NCBI GenBank assembly: GCA_945874585.1
Contig: CAMCHB010000004.1
Coordinates: 1-25,334 of the forward strand
DNA length: 25,334 nt
Origin: an uncultured Clostridium sp.
Lineage (GTDB): Bacteria; Bacillota; Clostridia; TANB77; CAG-508
Direction: 5' to 3'
Shown here: piece after piece, positions 1 through 7,098 of the stretch
Numbering within the stretch: the stretch's first letter is position 1
Layout: each line of letters starts with the position of its first letter
Notes under the pieces: model-generated
Databases searched by the model: none
What the model was told of the DNA's origin: nothing
The model's input: the letters and a program-made list of their open reading frames with translations, nothing else
Position numbers and translations under genes: made by a program

Positions 1-45
1 AAACAAGAACCGAAATGAATGATTTGGTAGAAAAAAGGAGGAACT

Positions 46-1320
46 ATGCAAGAAAAAGTACAAGATATAAAAGAAGGTATTCGATTACATTATATAAAAA
101 CAGATAAATTCAAAACCAATTTAATGACATTATTTTTGACCATTCCATTAAAACGTGAAACTGTGACATCTTATGCTTTAATTCCTGCTGTATTGCGTAG
201 AGGTACAAAACGTTTGCCAACCCAGGAAGCGATTAGCAAAGAATTAGAAAATATGTATGGTGCAACTTTCAATTGTGGAATTGATAAAATGGGAGACCAA
301 CAAGTCATTAAATTTTATTTAGAGACGGTAAATGATCAATATTTAATGCAAAAGGAACAATTGCTAAAAGCAAGTATTCAACAATTACTAGAAATTGTTT
401 TGAATCCTTATCAAAAAGATCAGGGGTTTGATCCAGACTATGTAGAGGGAGAGAAAAAGAATTTAAAACAGATTATTGAAGCCAAAATTGATAACAAAAA
501 TTTATATGCCATGAACCGATGCATCGAAGAAATGTTTCAAGGATATGCTTATAGTTTGTATAAATATGGTTATACGGAGGATTTATCCAATATCGATGCC
601 CAAAAATTATATCAAGATTATCAGCGATTATTGCAAACAGCCAAAATTGATATTTTCTTATCAGGAGATTTTTCTTATGAGGAAGCAAAATCATGTGTTT
701 GTGAAAATTCTTACATCCAAGGATTACAGCCACGTTCTATGCAAGATGTTCTAAAAAAAGATAATCAACGTAAAAAACACGAAGAGATTCAATATGTGCA
801 AGATACGATGGATGTTACACAAGGCAAACTGGTTATTGGTATGGACGTGGAAAATGCTGGGGAAGAAAAAGATTGCTTTAGTACCATAGTATACAATACT
901 ATTTTGGGTGACAGTGCTAACTCAAAGCTATTCCAAAATGTAAGAGAAAAAGCACATTTAGCCTATACAACACGCTCTAATTATAGTCAATTAAAACAGA
1001 CTATATTTATTCGCGCTGGTATTGAAATTGCCAACTATCAAAAAGCATATGATATTATACAAGAACAGTTGGAAGATATGAAACAGGGAAAATTTACAGA
1101 AGACGAGCTGAAAAATGCTAAAAATACCATTATGGCATCCATAGATGCAATGGAAGAAGAACAGGATTCTGAAATTATTTATTATTTTGGACAGGAATTA
1201 TCACAACGCTTCACTACTCCGGCAGAATACAAAGAAAGAGTACAAGCCATACAGAGAGAAGATGTGATTCGTGTAGCCAATCAAATGAAAATCAACACAG
1301 TCTATTTCTTAAAAAAATAA
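46..1320 (+). CDS. ymfF: M16-family protein, YmfF-like, catalytically inactive
   Basis: This 424-aa protein has the size and fold signature of one M16 (insulinase/pitrilysin-type) subunit. The N-terminal region has the family's segment around residues 49-75 (VLRRGTKRLPT, then LENMYGAT), but the place where an active member carries HxxEH has no such motif, so zinc catalysis is not expected. It sits 41 bp before an M16 protein with an intact HxxEH, the usual arrangement of the YmfF/YmfH pair. In Bacillus subtilis this neighbourhood is linked to 5-aminopentanol modification of EF-P; some databases write the names yfmF/yfmH. AAGGAGG at 35-41 lies 4 nt before the ATG. Bases 1-45 hold only the ribosome binding site and perhaps the tail of an upstream gene whose frame cannot be fixed. 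The family call is firm; the role in EF-P modification is inferred from homology. Confidence 0.85.
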   Translation: MQEKVQDIKEGIRLHYIKTDKFKTNLMTLFLTIPLKRETVTSYALIPAVLRRGTKRLPTQEAISKELENMYGATFNCGIDKMGDQQVIKFYLETVNDQYLMQKEQLLKASIQQLLEIVLNPYQKDQGFDPDYVEGEKKNLKQIIEAKIDNKNLYAMNRCIEEMFQGYAYSLYKYGYTEDLSNIDAQKLYQDYQRLLQTAKIDIFLSGDFSYEEAKSCVCENSYIQGLQPRSMQDVLKKDNQRKKHEEIQYVQDTMDVTQGKLVIGMDVENAGEEKDCFSTIVYNTILGDSANSKLFQNVREKAHLAYTTRSNYSQLKQTIFIRAGIEIANYQKAYDIIQEQLEDMKQGKFTEDELKNAKNTIMASIDAMEEEQDSEIIYYFGQELSQRFTTPAEYKERVQAIQREDVIRVANQMKINTVYFLKK

Positions 1321-1361
1321 AATGAATAGGAACAGAGCATTACGCTCGAATGGAGGTAAGT

Positions 1362-2639
1362 TTGAAAGTAATTGAAAACACAAAAGTAAGAGAGAAAATT
1401 TATATTGAAAAACTAGAAAATGGATTAACTGTCATGATCATTCCGAAAAAAGGTATTCAAAAAAAGTATGCTATTTGGGGTACACATTATGGTTCTAACA
1501 ATAGCAAATTTATCGTGCCAGGAGAAGATAAAGTCACAGTTGTACCAGATGGTGTAGCACATTTTTTAGAGCACAAAATGTTTGAACAAGAAAATGGCAC
1601 GAATAGCTTAGACGTGCTTTCTGCTTTAGGCGTTAACGCAAATGCGTATACGACCAATGATCATACAGCCTATTTATTTGAATCAACTGCACATTTTCAA
1701 GAAGCATTTGATGAATTAGCAGATTATATTCAACATCCTTATTTTACCGATGAAAATGTAGAAAAGGAAAAAGGAATCATAGGACAAGAAATTATGATGT
1801 ATGATGATGAACCAAGTTGGGCTGTTTATATGAATGCCATTAAAGCAATGTATGCTAAAAATCCAGTAAGAATTGATATTGCTGGAACGATTGAAACCAT
1901 TCATCATATTGATAAAGAAATTTTATATAAATGTTACCGAACGTTTTATCATCCAAGTAATATGGCTTTGGTATTATGCGGAGATTTTGATCCCAAAGAG
2001 ACGATAGAATATGTAAAAACAAAACAAGTTATACAAAATCCACAAGGTGAAATTCAACGTATTTATGAAGAAGAACCAAAAGAAATCTGTCAAAAAGAAA
2101 TCGTAACAAAAATGGAAGTTAGCATACCATCTTTTATTTTAGCTTACAAAGATCAAGTGGATGAGAAACATCTGGTCAAAAAGCATTTGGCAGTGGAAAT
2201 TTTACTTCAATTGATGATAGGAAAAAGCTCTGAATTGTATAAAAAATTATACCAAGAAGGATTATTATTACAAGAACCTGAAATGGCTTATGAATTTACA
2301 GATAGTTATGCCTATGCCATGATAGGAGGCGCTTCACAAAATCCTAAAAAAGTACAAGATGAGTGGAATCAAGCAGTTGCTCGTTTTCGACAAACAGGTT
2401 TCCAAGAAGAAGATGTGGAACGTATCAAGCGTATGTTGTATGGAGAATATGTGAAGGAATTTAACGATGTTAGTAATATTGCGAGAATGTTCTTAGCAGA
2501 TTATTTCAAAGGCATTCAAAGTTTTGATTATCTAGAAGAAATTCAAACAATTCATCAAGATTATTTGATGCAAATTCTTCGTGAGGTTTTTCAAGAAGAG
2601 AAAGAAGTTATTAGTATTGTAGAGCCGAAAGGAGAGTAA
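1362..2639 (+). CDS. ymfH: M16-family zinc peptidase, YmfH-like
   Basis: This M16-family protein is the presumed active partner of the preceding gene. Counting from the TTG at 1362, HFLEH (67-71) is the inverted zinc motif, with E70 as catalytic base, and the distal Glu ligand is probably E143 in GIIGQEI. NGLTVMIIPK near the N-terminus is typical of the family. Start choice: an ATG at 1350 is in frame but has no ribosome binding site, whereas GGAGG at 1352-1356 lies 5 nt before the TTG at 1362, so the TTG start is preferred (425 aa; 429 from the ATG). The stop is 2 bp before lgt, so the two are probably co-transcribed. YmfF/YmfH-like pairs are associated with EF-P 5-aminopentanol modification in B. 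subtilis; the actual substrate is not visible here. Confidence 0.87.
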   Translation: MKVIENTKVREKIYIEKLENGLTVMIIPKKGIQKKYAIWGTHYGSNNSKFIVPGEDKVTVVPDGVAHFLEHKMFEQENGTNSLDVLSALGVNANAYTTNDHTAYLFESTAHFQEAFDELADYIQHPYFTDENVEKEKGIIGQEIMMYDDEPSWAVYMNAIKAMYAKNPVRIDIAGTIETIHHIDKEILYKCYRTFYHPSNMALVLCGDFDPKETIEYVKTKQVIQNPQGEIQRIYEEEPKEICQKEIVTKMEVSIPSFILAYKDQVDEKHLVKKHLAVEILLQLMIGKSSELYKKLYQEGLLLQEPEMAYEFTDSYAYAMIGGASQNPKKVQDEWNQAVARFRQTGFQEEDVERIKRMLYGEYVKEFNDVSNIARMFLADYFKGIQSFDYLEEIQTIHQDYLMQILREVFQEEKEVISIVEPKGE

Positions 2640-2641
2640 AA

Positions 2642-3478
2642 ATGATAACATTTCCAGGATTACATTTGTCTTTTTCTGTTCAACCTGTTGCATTTTCAAT
2701 AGGAGGCATACCAATTTATTGGTATGCTATTTTAATTGTTATGGCAATTCTTTTTTCGATTGTTCTTTTAAAAAGAACAGAGGGTGAATGTGGTATTTCA
2801 TTTCAAGATATTACAGATTGCATTTTATATATGCTCCCCATAGCCTTTCTTTCTGCACGTGCTTATTATGTTATATTTCAATGGAATTATTATCAACATC
2901 ATTTATCTGAAATTGTGCAAATACGAGATGGAGGCATGGCAATTTATGGAGGAATTATAGGAGGGGTTATAACCTGTTTGGTATTTTGCCATAAACGAAA
3001 ATTAAAGATAATGGATGTTTTAGATTATTTGGCACCATGTTTAGCTTTGGGACAAGCAATTGGCCGATGGGGAAACTTTTTTAATCAAGAAGCCCATGGT
3101 GTGGAGACCGCTTTTTGGGGACGTATGGGAATATGGGAAAATGGAATTTACCAAGAAGTCCATCCTACCTTTTTCTATGAATCTATGGGAACCTTTTTTC
3201 TGTTTCTTTTCTTAATGCAAAAAATGAAGCATCGTCAATTTTCGGGAGAATTGACATTATGGTACTTTGTTTTTTATTCTTTTCTTAGATTTTGGATCGA
3301 AGGATTGCGAACCGATAGTCTTATGCTCGGATTTGTACGAATTTCGCAGGTTTTATCAGGGGTGATTTTTGTAGTGAGTTGTACTCTCTTAGTTCGAAAC
3401 ATCAAAAAGCAAGGTAAAATGTCGAAAAATGAAGAAAAATGTCATACGAAAATTCTGCAAAATGAAAAAAAAGATTGA
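2642..3478 (+). CDS. lgt: Prolipoprotein diacylglyceryl transferase
   Basis: Lgt is a polytopic membrane enzyme that moves diacylglycerol from phosphatidylglycerol to the lipobox cysteine of prolipoproteins, the first step of lipoprotein maturation. The protein is 278 aa, normal for the family. The Lgt signature is GQAIGRWGNFFNQE at 137-150, containing the conserved Arg and Asn; other family landmarks are GGMAIYGG (97-104), HPTFFYES (174-181) and LRTDSL (222-227). Several hydrophobic segments span the length. The ribosome binding site AAAGGAG overlaps the end of the upstream gene (about 2628-2634), indicating coupling in one operon. The C-terminal 25 residues are basic and poorly conserved. 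Confidence 0.97.
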   Translation: MITFPGLHLSFSVQPVAFSIGGIPIYWYAILIVMAILFSIVLLKRTEGECGISFQDITDCILYMLPIAFLSARAYYVIFQWNYYQHHLSEIVQIRDGGMAIYGGIIGGVITCLVFCHKRKLKIMDVLDYLAPCLALGQAIGRWGNFFNQEAHGVETAFWGRMGIWENGIYQEVHPTFFYESMGTFFLFLFLMQKMKHRQFSGELTLWYFVFYSFLRFWIEGLRTDSLMLGFVRISQVLSGVIFVVSCTLLVRNIKKQGKMSKNEEKCHTKILQNEKKD

Positions 3479-3504
3479 TTTATGTTGTAAAAATATGGTA
3501 TCAT
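3475..3504 (+). promoter_or_regulatory. Sigma-A-type promoter for the Spo0E-like gene
   Basis: TTGATT at 3475-3480 and TATCAT at 3499-3504 are separated by 18 bp. The -35 overlaps the end of lgt. About 100 nt of leader follow before the small ORF, including the inverted pairs GCAATT/AATTGC and CTATT/AATAG. Read from consensus only. Confidence 0.5.
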
Positions 3505-3606
3505 ATAGGCGCAATTAGATAGACAGAAGATAAGAGCTATTAAGAATAGTATTAAATTGCAATTACAGAAGGGGAAATATCTAAGATAGATGGGAGAGTG
3601 ATATAT

Positions 3607-3777
3607 ATGATTAACGAAAAAATTTGTGAACTAAGAAACAAACTAAACAAAAGTATTATAGAGGGAGAAGATTATGCAATCATATATAAGATAAGTATTG
3701 AATTAGATGATTTAATTGCAGAATACTATCGTGAAGAAAGAGACATGGATAGTCATCAGGCTCTTGGAATTTCATAA
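3607..3777 (+). CDS. Spo0E-like aspartyl-phosphate phosphatase family peptide
   Basis: This 56-aa ORF is short enough to be missed by automatic calling. It begins MINEKICELRNKLNK and carries SIELDDLIAEYY at residues 30-41, which matches the Spo0E-family core S-x-ELD-x-LI-x-x-Y. Spo0E-family members are two-helix phosphatases that remove phosphate from Spo0A~P and delay sporulation in Bacillus; related short proteins occur widely in clostridia with less clear targets. GGGAG at 3592-3596 lies 10 nt before the ATG. It has its own promoter and is followed after 7 nt by a strong terminator, so it is a monocistronic unit. The family assignment rests on the motif and length; the target is not known. 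It hints that the host has, or had, a Spo0A-type pathway. Confidence 0.72.
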   Translation: MINEKICELRNKLNKSIIEGEDYAIIYKISIELDDLIAEYYREERDMDSHQALGIS

Positions 3778-3784
3778 AGCAAAC

Positions 3785-3814
3785 AAAAAAGCAACTCATT
3801 TGAGTTGCTTTTTT
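3785..3814. terminator. Bidirectional intrinsic terminator
   Basis: A near-perfect palindrome: GCAACTCA (3791-3798) and TGAGTTGC (3801-3808), flanked by six A on the left and six T on the right. It works on both strands and separates the Spo0E-like gene from the convergent minus-strand gene ending at 3820. Confidence 0.9.
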
Positions 3815-3819
3815 GGGGA

Positions 3820-4395
3820 TTACATTCCAGATGGATCGTAGTTGATAATAACAACATTTTGTCCAATTGGTTTAGATACCCAACGATAGGGAGATCCCGG
3901 TAATTCACAGAGCTTTTTAATAGCATAGTAATCGGAATTTCGATTAAATCGAATGCTATGCTGGGTTACACCACTGCCTGTTAAAGAACCTCTTTCAGAT
4001 TGAATTTGGTTTAAAATTCTCTGATTCCATTGGCGTATGTTTTCGCTAATAGAAGAGCCTCCATAAGAAGAACTGTTCGAATTGTTAGCAAAGAAAGCTT
4101 CTTTCTTTACCTGCTGTTTCCAACGATTTTCTTCTCTCATATTGGAAGCGATGATATCGTACTGTGTCCGACGGACTTTCCGCATACCATTTAATTCTTC
4201 ACGAGCAGAACGTTGTGCTTCTCTCCGGATAAATTCTCTCCAATAATCAGATTCCGAGCGTCTAGCTTCTGCCGTTGCAATGAATGAAGTAGAATTATCT
4301 GAAAAGTGGGAAATCAGTTCTGTACCGAATCCAACTGAAGTAAGAAGTAAAAAAGAAACTATAATCCGTTTTGTTGCTTTTACCCACGTTGTCAT
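3820..4395 (-). CDS. Secreted protein of unknown function
   Basis: I do not recognise this family. The protein is 191 aa from the ATG at 4395, chosen because AGGAGG lies just upstream on the minus strand (within 4401-4410); a longer frame reaching 4506 has no ribosome binding site and crosses the promoter. It has a basic start (MTTWVKATKR), a hydrophobic segment at about 11-25 and a likely signal-peptidase region near ATAEA. The mature part is very basic and helix-prone (RRSESDYWREFIRREAQR), followed by a Ser/Asn/Gly-rich stretch and a C-terminal domain with SIRFNRNSDYYAIKKL. It is transcribed divergently from the T4SS locus, with about 90 bp between the two promoters. That suggests, but does not prove, a functional link, for example as an exported partner. 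Confidence 0.75.
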   Translation of the reverse strand: MTTWVKATKRIIVSFLLLTSVGFGTELISHFSDNSTSFIATAEARRSESDYWREFIRREAQRSAREELNGMRKVRRTQYDIIASNMREENRWKQQVKKEAFFANNSNSSSYGGSSISENIRQWNQRILNQIQSERGSLTGSGVTQHSIRFNRNSDYYAIKKLCELPGSPYRWVSKPIGQNVVIINYDPSGM

Positions 4396-4432
4396 AGTAA
4401 TCGCCTCCTGTAAATATAACAATGCTAAATAT

Positions 4433-4461
4433 ATTATACAATATTTTTCCAAAAAAATCAA
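4433..4461 (-). promoter_or_regulatory. Sigma-A-type promoter for the minus-strand secreted protein
   Basis: On the minus strand, TTGATT (4456-4461) and a perfect TATAAT (4433-4438) are spaced by 17 bp. The expected start lies about 30 nt before the start codon at 4395. Confidence 0.7.
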
Positions 4462-4554
4462 ATAAGACAGCGTGATCCTTGTCAATTTGTAGAAGAAAAT
4501 AGGCATAAAAAATCGAAAATTGACAGATGAGCTGAAAAGAATGGAAAAAATATA

Positions 4555-4583
4555 TTGCTTTTTAAAAAAAAATGATTTATAAT
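4555..4583 (+). promoter_or_regulatory. Sigma-A-type promoter for the first pilin unit
   Basis: TTGCTT (4555-4560), 17 bp, then a perfect TATAAT (4578-4583), about 45 nt before the first pilin start. Confidence 0.75.
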
Positions 4584-4629
4584 ATGGTTATACGAGTATT
4601 TAGAAAAAAATAAAAAGGAGGCCGTGAAT

Positions 4630-5028
4630 ATGATGTCTAAAAAAGTAACGAAATCAATTACTGCAATCGTAATGGCTATCGCTATGATGTTTGCTGTATT
4701 CACAGTAACAACATTAACAACACAACCAACAGCATTCGCAGAAATTTCTGTAACAGATTTTCAAGGTAACACAACAGGAACTGCTGCTACAAAGGTAACA
4801 GATATATCAAAAAATATTATTGGTATTGTCCAAGTCGTTGGTACAGCTGTAGCTGTTGTCATGTTAGTAATTCTTGGTATTAAATATGTTATTGCATCAG
4901 CAAGCGAGAAGGCGGAAATCAAAAAGTCAGCTCCAATTTATGTAGTAGCAGCTGTATTTATTTTTGCAGCCGTAAATATCTTAGCAATCGTTCAAGATTT
5001 TGCAAACGATGTAACAGATATTTCTTAA
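4630..5028 (+). CDS. VirB2/TrbC-like T4SS pilin 1
   Basis: A small membrane protein (132 aa from the ATG at 4630). It has an N-terminal signal peptide probably cut after AFA, a short polar N-terminus, and two hydrophobic helices around NIIGIVQVVGTAVAVVMLVI and IYVVAAVFIFAAVNILAIV. The helices are joined by a short charged loop, ASEKAEIKKSA. This two-helix hairpin with a charged loop is the TrbC/VirB2 pilin architecture. AAGGAGG (4615-4621) is 8 nt from ATG 4630, whereas a GTG at 4624 is only 2 nt away, so the ATG is preferred. It is the first of four paralogues sharing the core ILGIKY...A...KA.IK. In known T4SS, pilins are processed, held in the membrane and polymerised or displayed at the surface. 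Confidence 0.82.
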   Translation: MMSKKVTKSITAIVMAIAMMFAVFTVTTLTTQPTAFAEISVTDFQGNTTGTAATKVTDISKNIIGIVQVVGTAVAVVMLVILGIKYVIASASEKAEIKKSAPIYVVAAVFIFAAVNILAIVQDFANDVTDIS

Positions 5029-5045
5029 GTAAAAATGCAGAATTG

Positions 5046-5118
5046 ATATCCTTCTGGAGCAATCCAAAAGGATATTTTCAATCATAGGAAGTTCAGCTGA
5101 ATTTTCTATGATTGAAAA
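5046..5118 (+). promoter_or_regulatory. Two tandem intercistronic hairpins between pilins 1 and 2
   Basis: Hairpin A: ATATCCTT (5046-5053) pairs with AAGGATAT (5068-5075), with an inner TGGA/TCCA stem closed by a GCAA loop and a short T run after it. Hairpin B: TTTTCAATCATAG (5075-5087) pairs perfectly with CTATGATTGAAAA (5106-5118) and extends by three further pairs, one of them a wobble. Hairpin B has no U-tract. Likely roles are partial termination, or processing and stability that sets relative pilin levels; this is inference. Confidence 0.55.
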
Positions 5119-5157
5119 ATAGAAAACAAATGATGTGTCCAAAAAGGAGGGGATTTT

Positions 5158-5532
5158 ATGAAAGATAATAGTATTAAAATAATTTCAATATTATTGATTT
5201 CACTTTTTGTTTTATTTGGTTTTCAAATTGTATCCAATGCAGATGCTGGTTCTATGATTAGTAGTTTTACACCAAACACTGATTCATCAGCTGCATCAAA
5301 AGTGAATGTAATTGGCCAAAACGTTGTTGGGGTTATCCAAGTTGTCGGCATAGCAATTGCTGTTGGTATGCTTTTAGTTTTGGGTATTAAATACTTAAGA
5401 GCTGCACCAGATGAAAAAGCCAATATCAAACAATCTTCTGTTATTTACATCGTTGGTGCTGTGGTTTTATTTGCAGCTGTTAATATTGTAAAGATTGTGT
5501 ACACATTCGCAACAGAAACAGTAACAGGTTAA
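5158..5532 (+). CDS. VirB2/TrbC-like T4SS pilin 2
   Basis: A 124-aa paralogue of pilin 1. It has a signal peptide (cleavage plausible after NADA), then two hydrophobic helices (NVVGVIQVVGIAIAVGMLLV and IYIVGAVVLFAAVNIVKIV) joined by the charged loop APDEKANIKQSS. The shared core LGIKY and the AAVNI motif make common descent with pilins 1 and 3 clear. AAGGAGGGG (5144-5152) precedes the ATG. It lies 129 bp after pilin 1, across two hairpins, and 12 bp before pilin 3. Confidence 0.82.
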   Translation: MKDNSIKIISILLISLFVLFGFQIVSNADAGSMISSFTPNTDSSAASKVNVIGQNVVGVIQVVGIAIAVGMLLVLGIKYLRAAPDEKANIKQSSVIYIVGAVVLFAAVNIVKIVYTFATETVTG

Positions 5533-5544
5533 GGGGGAACCAAA

Positions 5545-5907
5545 ATGAAACATAAAAGAATTGTAGGAACTATTTTAGTGATACTACTTGGATTTATGTT
5601 AACCTCTCCGGTGTTTGCAGATGATCCACCAGGTTATTCTCAAATGCAAAGAGTAACAGAAACATCTGGAAATAGCAAATTGGTGAACGCAGGAAATCAG
5701 GTGTTAGGTGTTATTTATGCCGTAGGAGTGGTGGTCTCTATAGCAACTGTCATGATTATTGGTATACGCTATATGATGGCAAGTCCTGGAGATAGAGCAG
5801 ATTTAAAAGCAAGAGCAATCCCATTTTTAATTGGAGCTTTCATTACTTTTGGAGCGGTTAATATATTAAAAATAGTGGGTCAAATTGGAGATTGGATCAA
5901 TCAATAA
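5545..5907 (+). CDS. VirB2/TrbC-like T4SS pilin 3
   Basis: A 120-aa pilin paralogue with a signal peptide (likely cleavage after VFA), helix 1 QVLGVIYAVGVVVSIATVMI, loop ASPGDRADLKARA and helix 2 FLIGAFITFGAVNILKIVG. The conserved hydrophobic-core motif here is IIGIRY. AGGGGG at 5532-5537 serves as ribosome binding site and overlaps the stop of pilin 2, so the two are co-translated from one message. An intrinsic terminator directly after the stop closes the three-pilin unit. Confidence 0.82.
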   Translation: MKHKRIVGTILVILLGFMLTSPVFADDPPGYSQMQRVTETSGNSKLVNAGNQVLGVIYAVGVVVSIATVMIIGIRYMMASPGDRADLKARAIPFLIGAFITFGAVNILKIVGQIGDWINQ

Positions 5908-5942
5908 AAGAAATGTAATGCAAATTATGTTTCTTTTTTTTT
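5906..5942 (+). terminator. Intrinsic terminator of the pilin 1-3 unit
   Basis: AAAAGAAA (5906-5913) pairs with TTTCTTTT (5930-5937); the stem continues through two wobble pairs and TAAT/ATTA to a GCAA loop, and a T run follows to 5942. It is AT-rich, so read-through is possible. Confidence 0.6.
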
Positions 5943-5980
5943 ATATAATAGGAAAGTATTACTTTCCTATTATATAAAAA
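5938..5980. repeat. Perfect 19-bp inverted repeat with 5-nt loop
   Basis: TTTTTATATAATAGGAAAG (5938-5956) and its exact reverse complement (5962-5980) flank the loop TATTA. It overlaps the T run of the preceding terminator. Neither strand has a U-tract on the 3' side, so it is not a standard terminator. Confidence 0.8.
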
Positions 5981-6279
5981 GCTACAATCGCTAGCCCTTT
6001 GGAATTTTCTCCTTTTAGTCAAAACTCAAATCGAGCGAGAACAAATCAAAAAAATTTTGATTTTTCTTATTTGTTCTTATTGATAAAAGAATTCATAATT
6101 TGATTATGTAAAATGAAGAGAAAAAAGTTTCTTTTGAAATCAAAATGTAATATTTTGATCTCAAAAAAGATTTTGTGTTATAGTTTTGATTTCCCTAAGA
6201 AAAAAATTGACGATCCCAAAATGAAATATTACGAAAAGATAACAAATCATAGAAAATGGGATATTATTGTTAGAAAATG
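5981..6279. other. AT-rich non-coding spacer with repeated ATCAAAA/TTTTGAT elements
   Basis: No credible gene is seen. The spacer has GAACAAAT (6039-6046) paired with ATTTGTTC (6069-6076) around ATCAAAA/TTTTGAT (6045-6051 and 6055-6061). A second hairpin pairs ATCAAAAT (6139-6146) with ATTTTGAT (6152-6159), and another TTTTGATTT occurs near 6185. It may be a regulatory region for the downstream T4SS promoter; no specific binding protein can be named. Confidence 0.5.
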
Positions 6280-6308
6280 TTGAAATGTGGCTCCATATGA
6301 AGTATAAT
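6280..6308 (+). promoter_or_regulatory. Sigma-A-type promoter for the T4SS core operon
   Basis: TTGAAA (6280-6285) and a perfect TATAAT (6303-6308) are spaced by 17 bp, about 38 nt before the fourth pilin start. It probably drives 6347-19130, as no later terminator is evident until 19145. Confidence 0.75.
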
Positions 6309-6346
6309 TATAGTAATTGTAAGTAAATAGTTTATGAGGTGAGTAC

Positions 6347-6733
6347 ATGAAATTAAAAGCAATTTTATTACCAATTTTCATTAGTTTTATATTATTCTTA
6401 TTGCCAATGAATCAATCCATGGCATTCCCTACTTTTGACGAGATGTCTAGTCAAGCACAATCTTGGTTGGATCAAGGGAAAAGTGGAAACATTGTTAGTG
6501 AGGATAAAATAGCTGATATTTTATTGCCCATAGGTCAATTTTTGATGGGAGTTGCTGTTGTTGTATTGATTGTAGTAACTGTTATTTTGGGTATTAAATA
6601 TATGACAGCAGATCCTAATACGCAAGCAAAATTAAAACAGCAAATGATTGGATTAGTTGTTTCTGCGGCAGTTATATTTGGCGCAGTTGGTATTTGGAGA
6701 ATTGTTTATAGCTTTATGAACAGCTTGGTATAG
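6347..6733 (+). CDS. VirB2/TrbC-like T4SS pilin 4
   Basis: A 128-aa protein and the most divergent of the four pilin paralogues. It has a signal peptide (cleavage plausible after SMA), a longer polar N-terminus (FPTFDEMSSQAQSWLDQGKS), helix 1 around ILLPIGQFLMGVAVVVLIVV, the core ILGIKYMTADPNTQAKLKQ and helix 2 LVVSAAVIFGAVGIWRIVY. Unlike pilins 1-3 it is in the core operon, 26 bp before the PrgI/VirB3-like gene, which is where VirB2 normally sits in T4SS operons. It may therefore be the structural partner of the channel, with the other three as alternative or accessory subunits (inference). GAGGTGAG at 6336-6343 precedes the ATG. Confidence 0.82.
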   Translation: MKLKAILLPIFISFILFLLPMNQSMAFPTFDEMSSQAQSWLDQGKSGNIVSEDKIADILLPIGQFLMGVAVVVLIVVTVILGIKYMTADPNTQAKLKQQMIGLVVSAAVIFGAVGIWRIVYSFMNSLV

Positions 6734-6759
6734 CATCATACAAAAGAAGGAGGTTTGTT

Positions 6760-7098
6760 ATGGGAACATATTATATTCCACGTAATCTAAGAGGAGAAAC
6801 AAGAATTTTATATATTTTTAGTGTCAAATCTTTGATTTCTACTGTTATCGGAGGATTGATTGGACTAGTCTTTTATTTCATATTTACAGCTTTGGGTATC
6901 AAATTTGCAGGAATTGTAACAATTGCACTTTTTGCATTGGCTGGCTTTTTAATTGGAACTGTCAAAATACCAACACTAGCAGGGGTACCATTTACGAAAA
7001 AGATTGGTGGAGAGCCTTTAAGTGAAATTATAAAAAGATATATTACGTTTCGTATGAATCGAAAAATATATGTTTACACAAAGGAGGAGAAAAAATAA
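6760..7098 (+). CDS. PrgI/VirB3-like T4SS membrane protein
   Basis: A 112-aa protein with a short N-terminal polar segment (MGTYYIPRNLRGETRI), two adjacent transmembrane helices at about 20-70, and a basic C-terminal tail with FRMNRKIYVY. This matches the PrgI family of Gram-positive T4SS, the counterpart of VirB3, which sits in the membrane and works with VirB4. Its position between a pilin and the VirB4-type genes fits. AAGGAGG at 6747-6753 precedes the ATG, and its stop codon directly abuts the next start (7099), indicating tight coupling. Confidence 0.85.
   Translation: MGTYYIPRNLRGETRILYIFSVKSLISTVIGGLIGLVFYFIFTALGIKFAGIVTIALFALAGFLIGTVKIPTLAGVPFTKKIGGEPLSEIIKRYITFRMNRKIYVYTKEEKK

Noticed and set aside
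1..45. 3' end of an upstream gene
   Set aside because: All three frames reach a stop soon, and with 45 bases none can be shown to be coding.
4396..4506. Longer N-terminus for the minus-strand secreted protein
   Set aside because: It crosses the TTGATT/TATAAT promoter and lacks a ribosome binding site; the ATG at 4395 has AGGAGG directly upstream.
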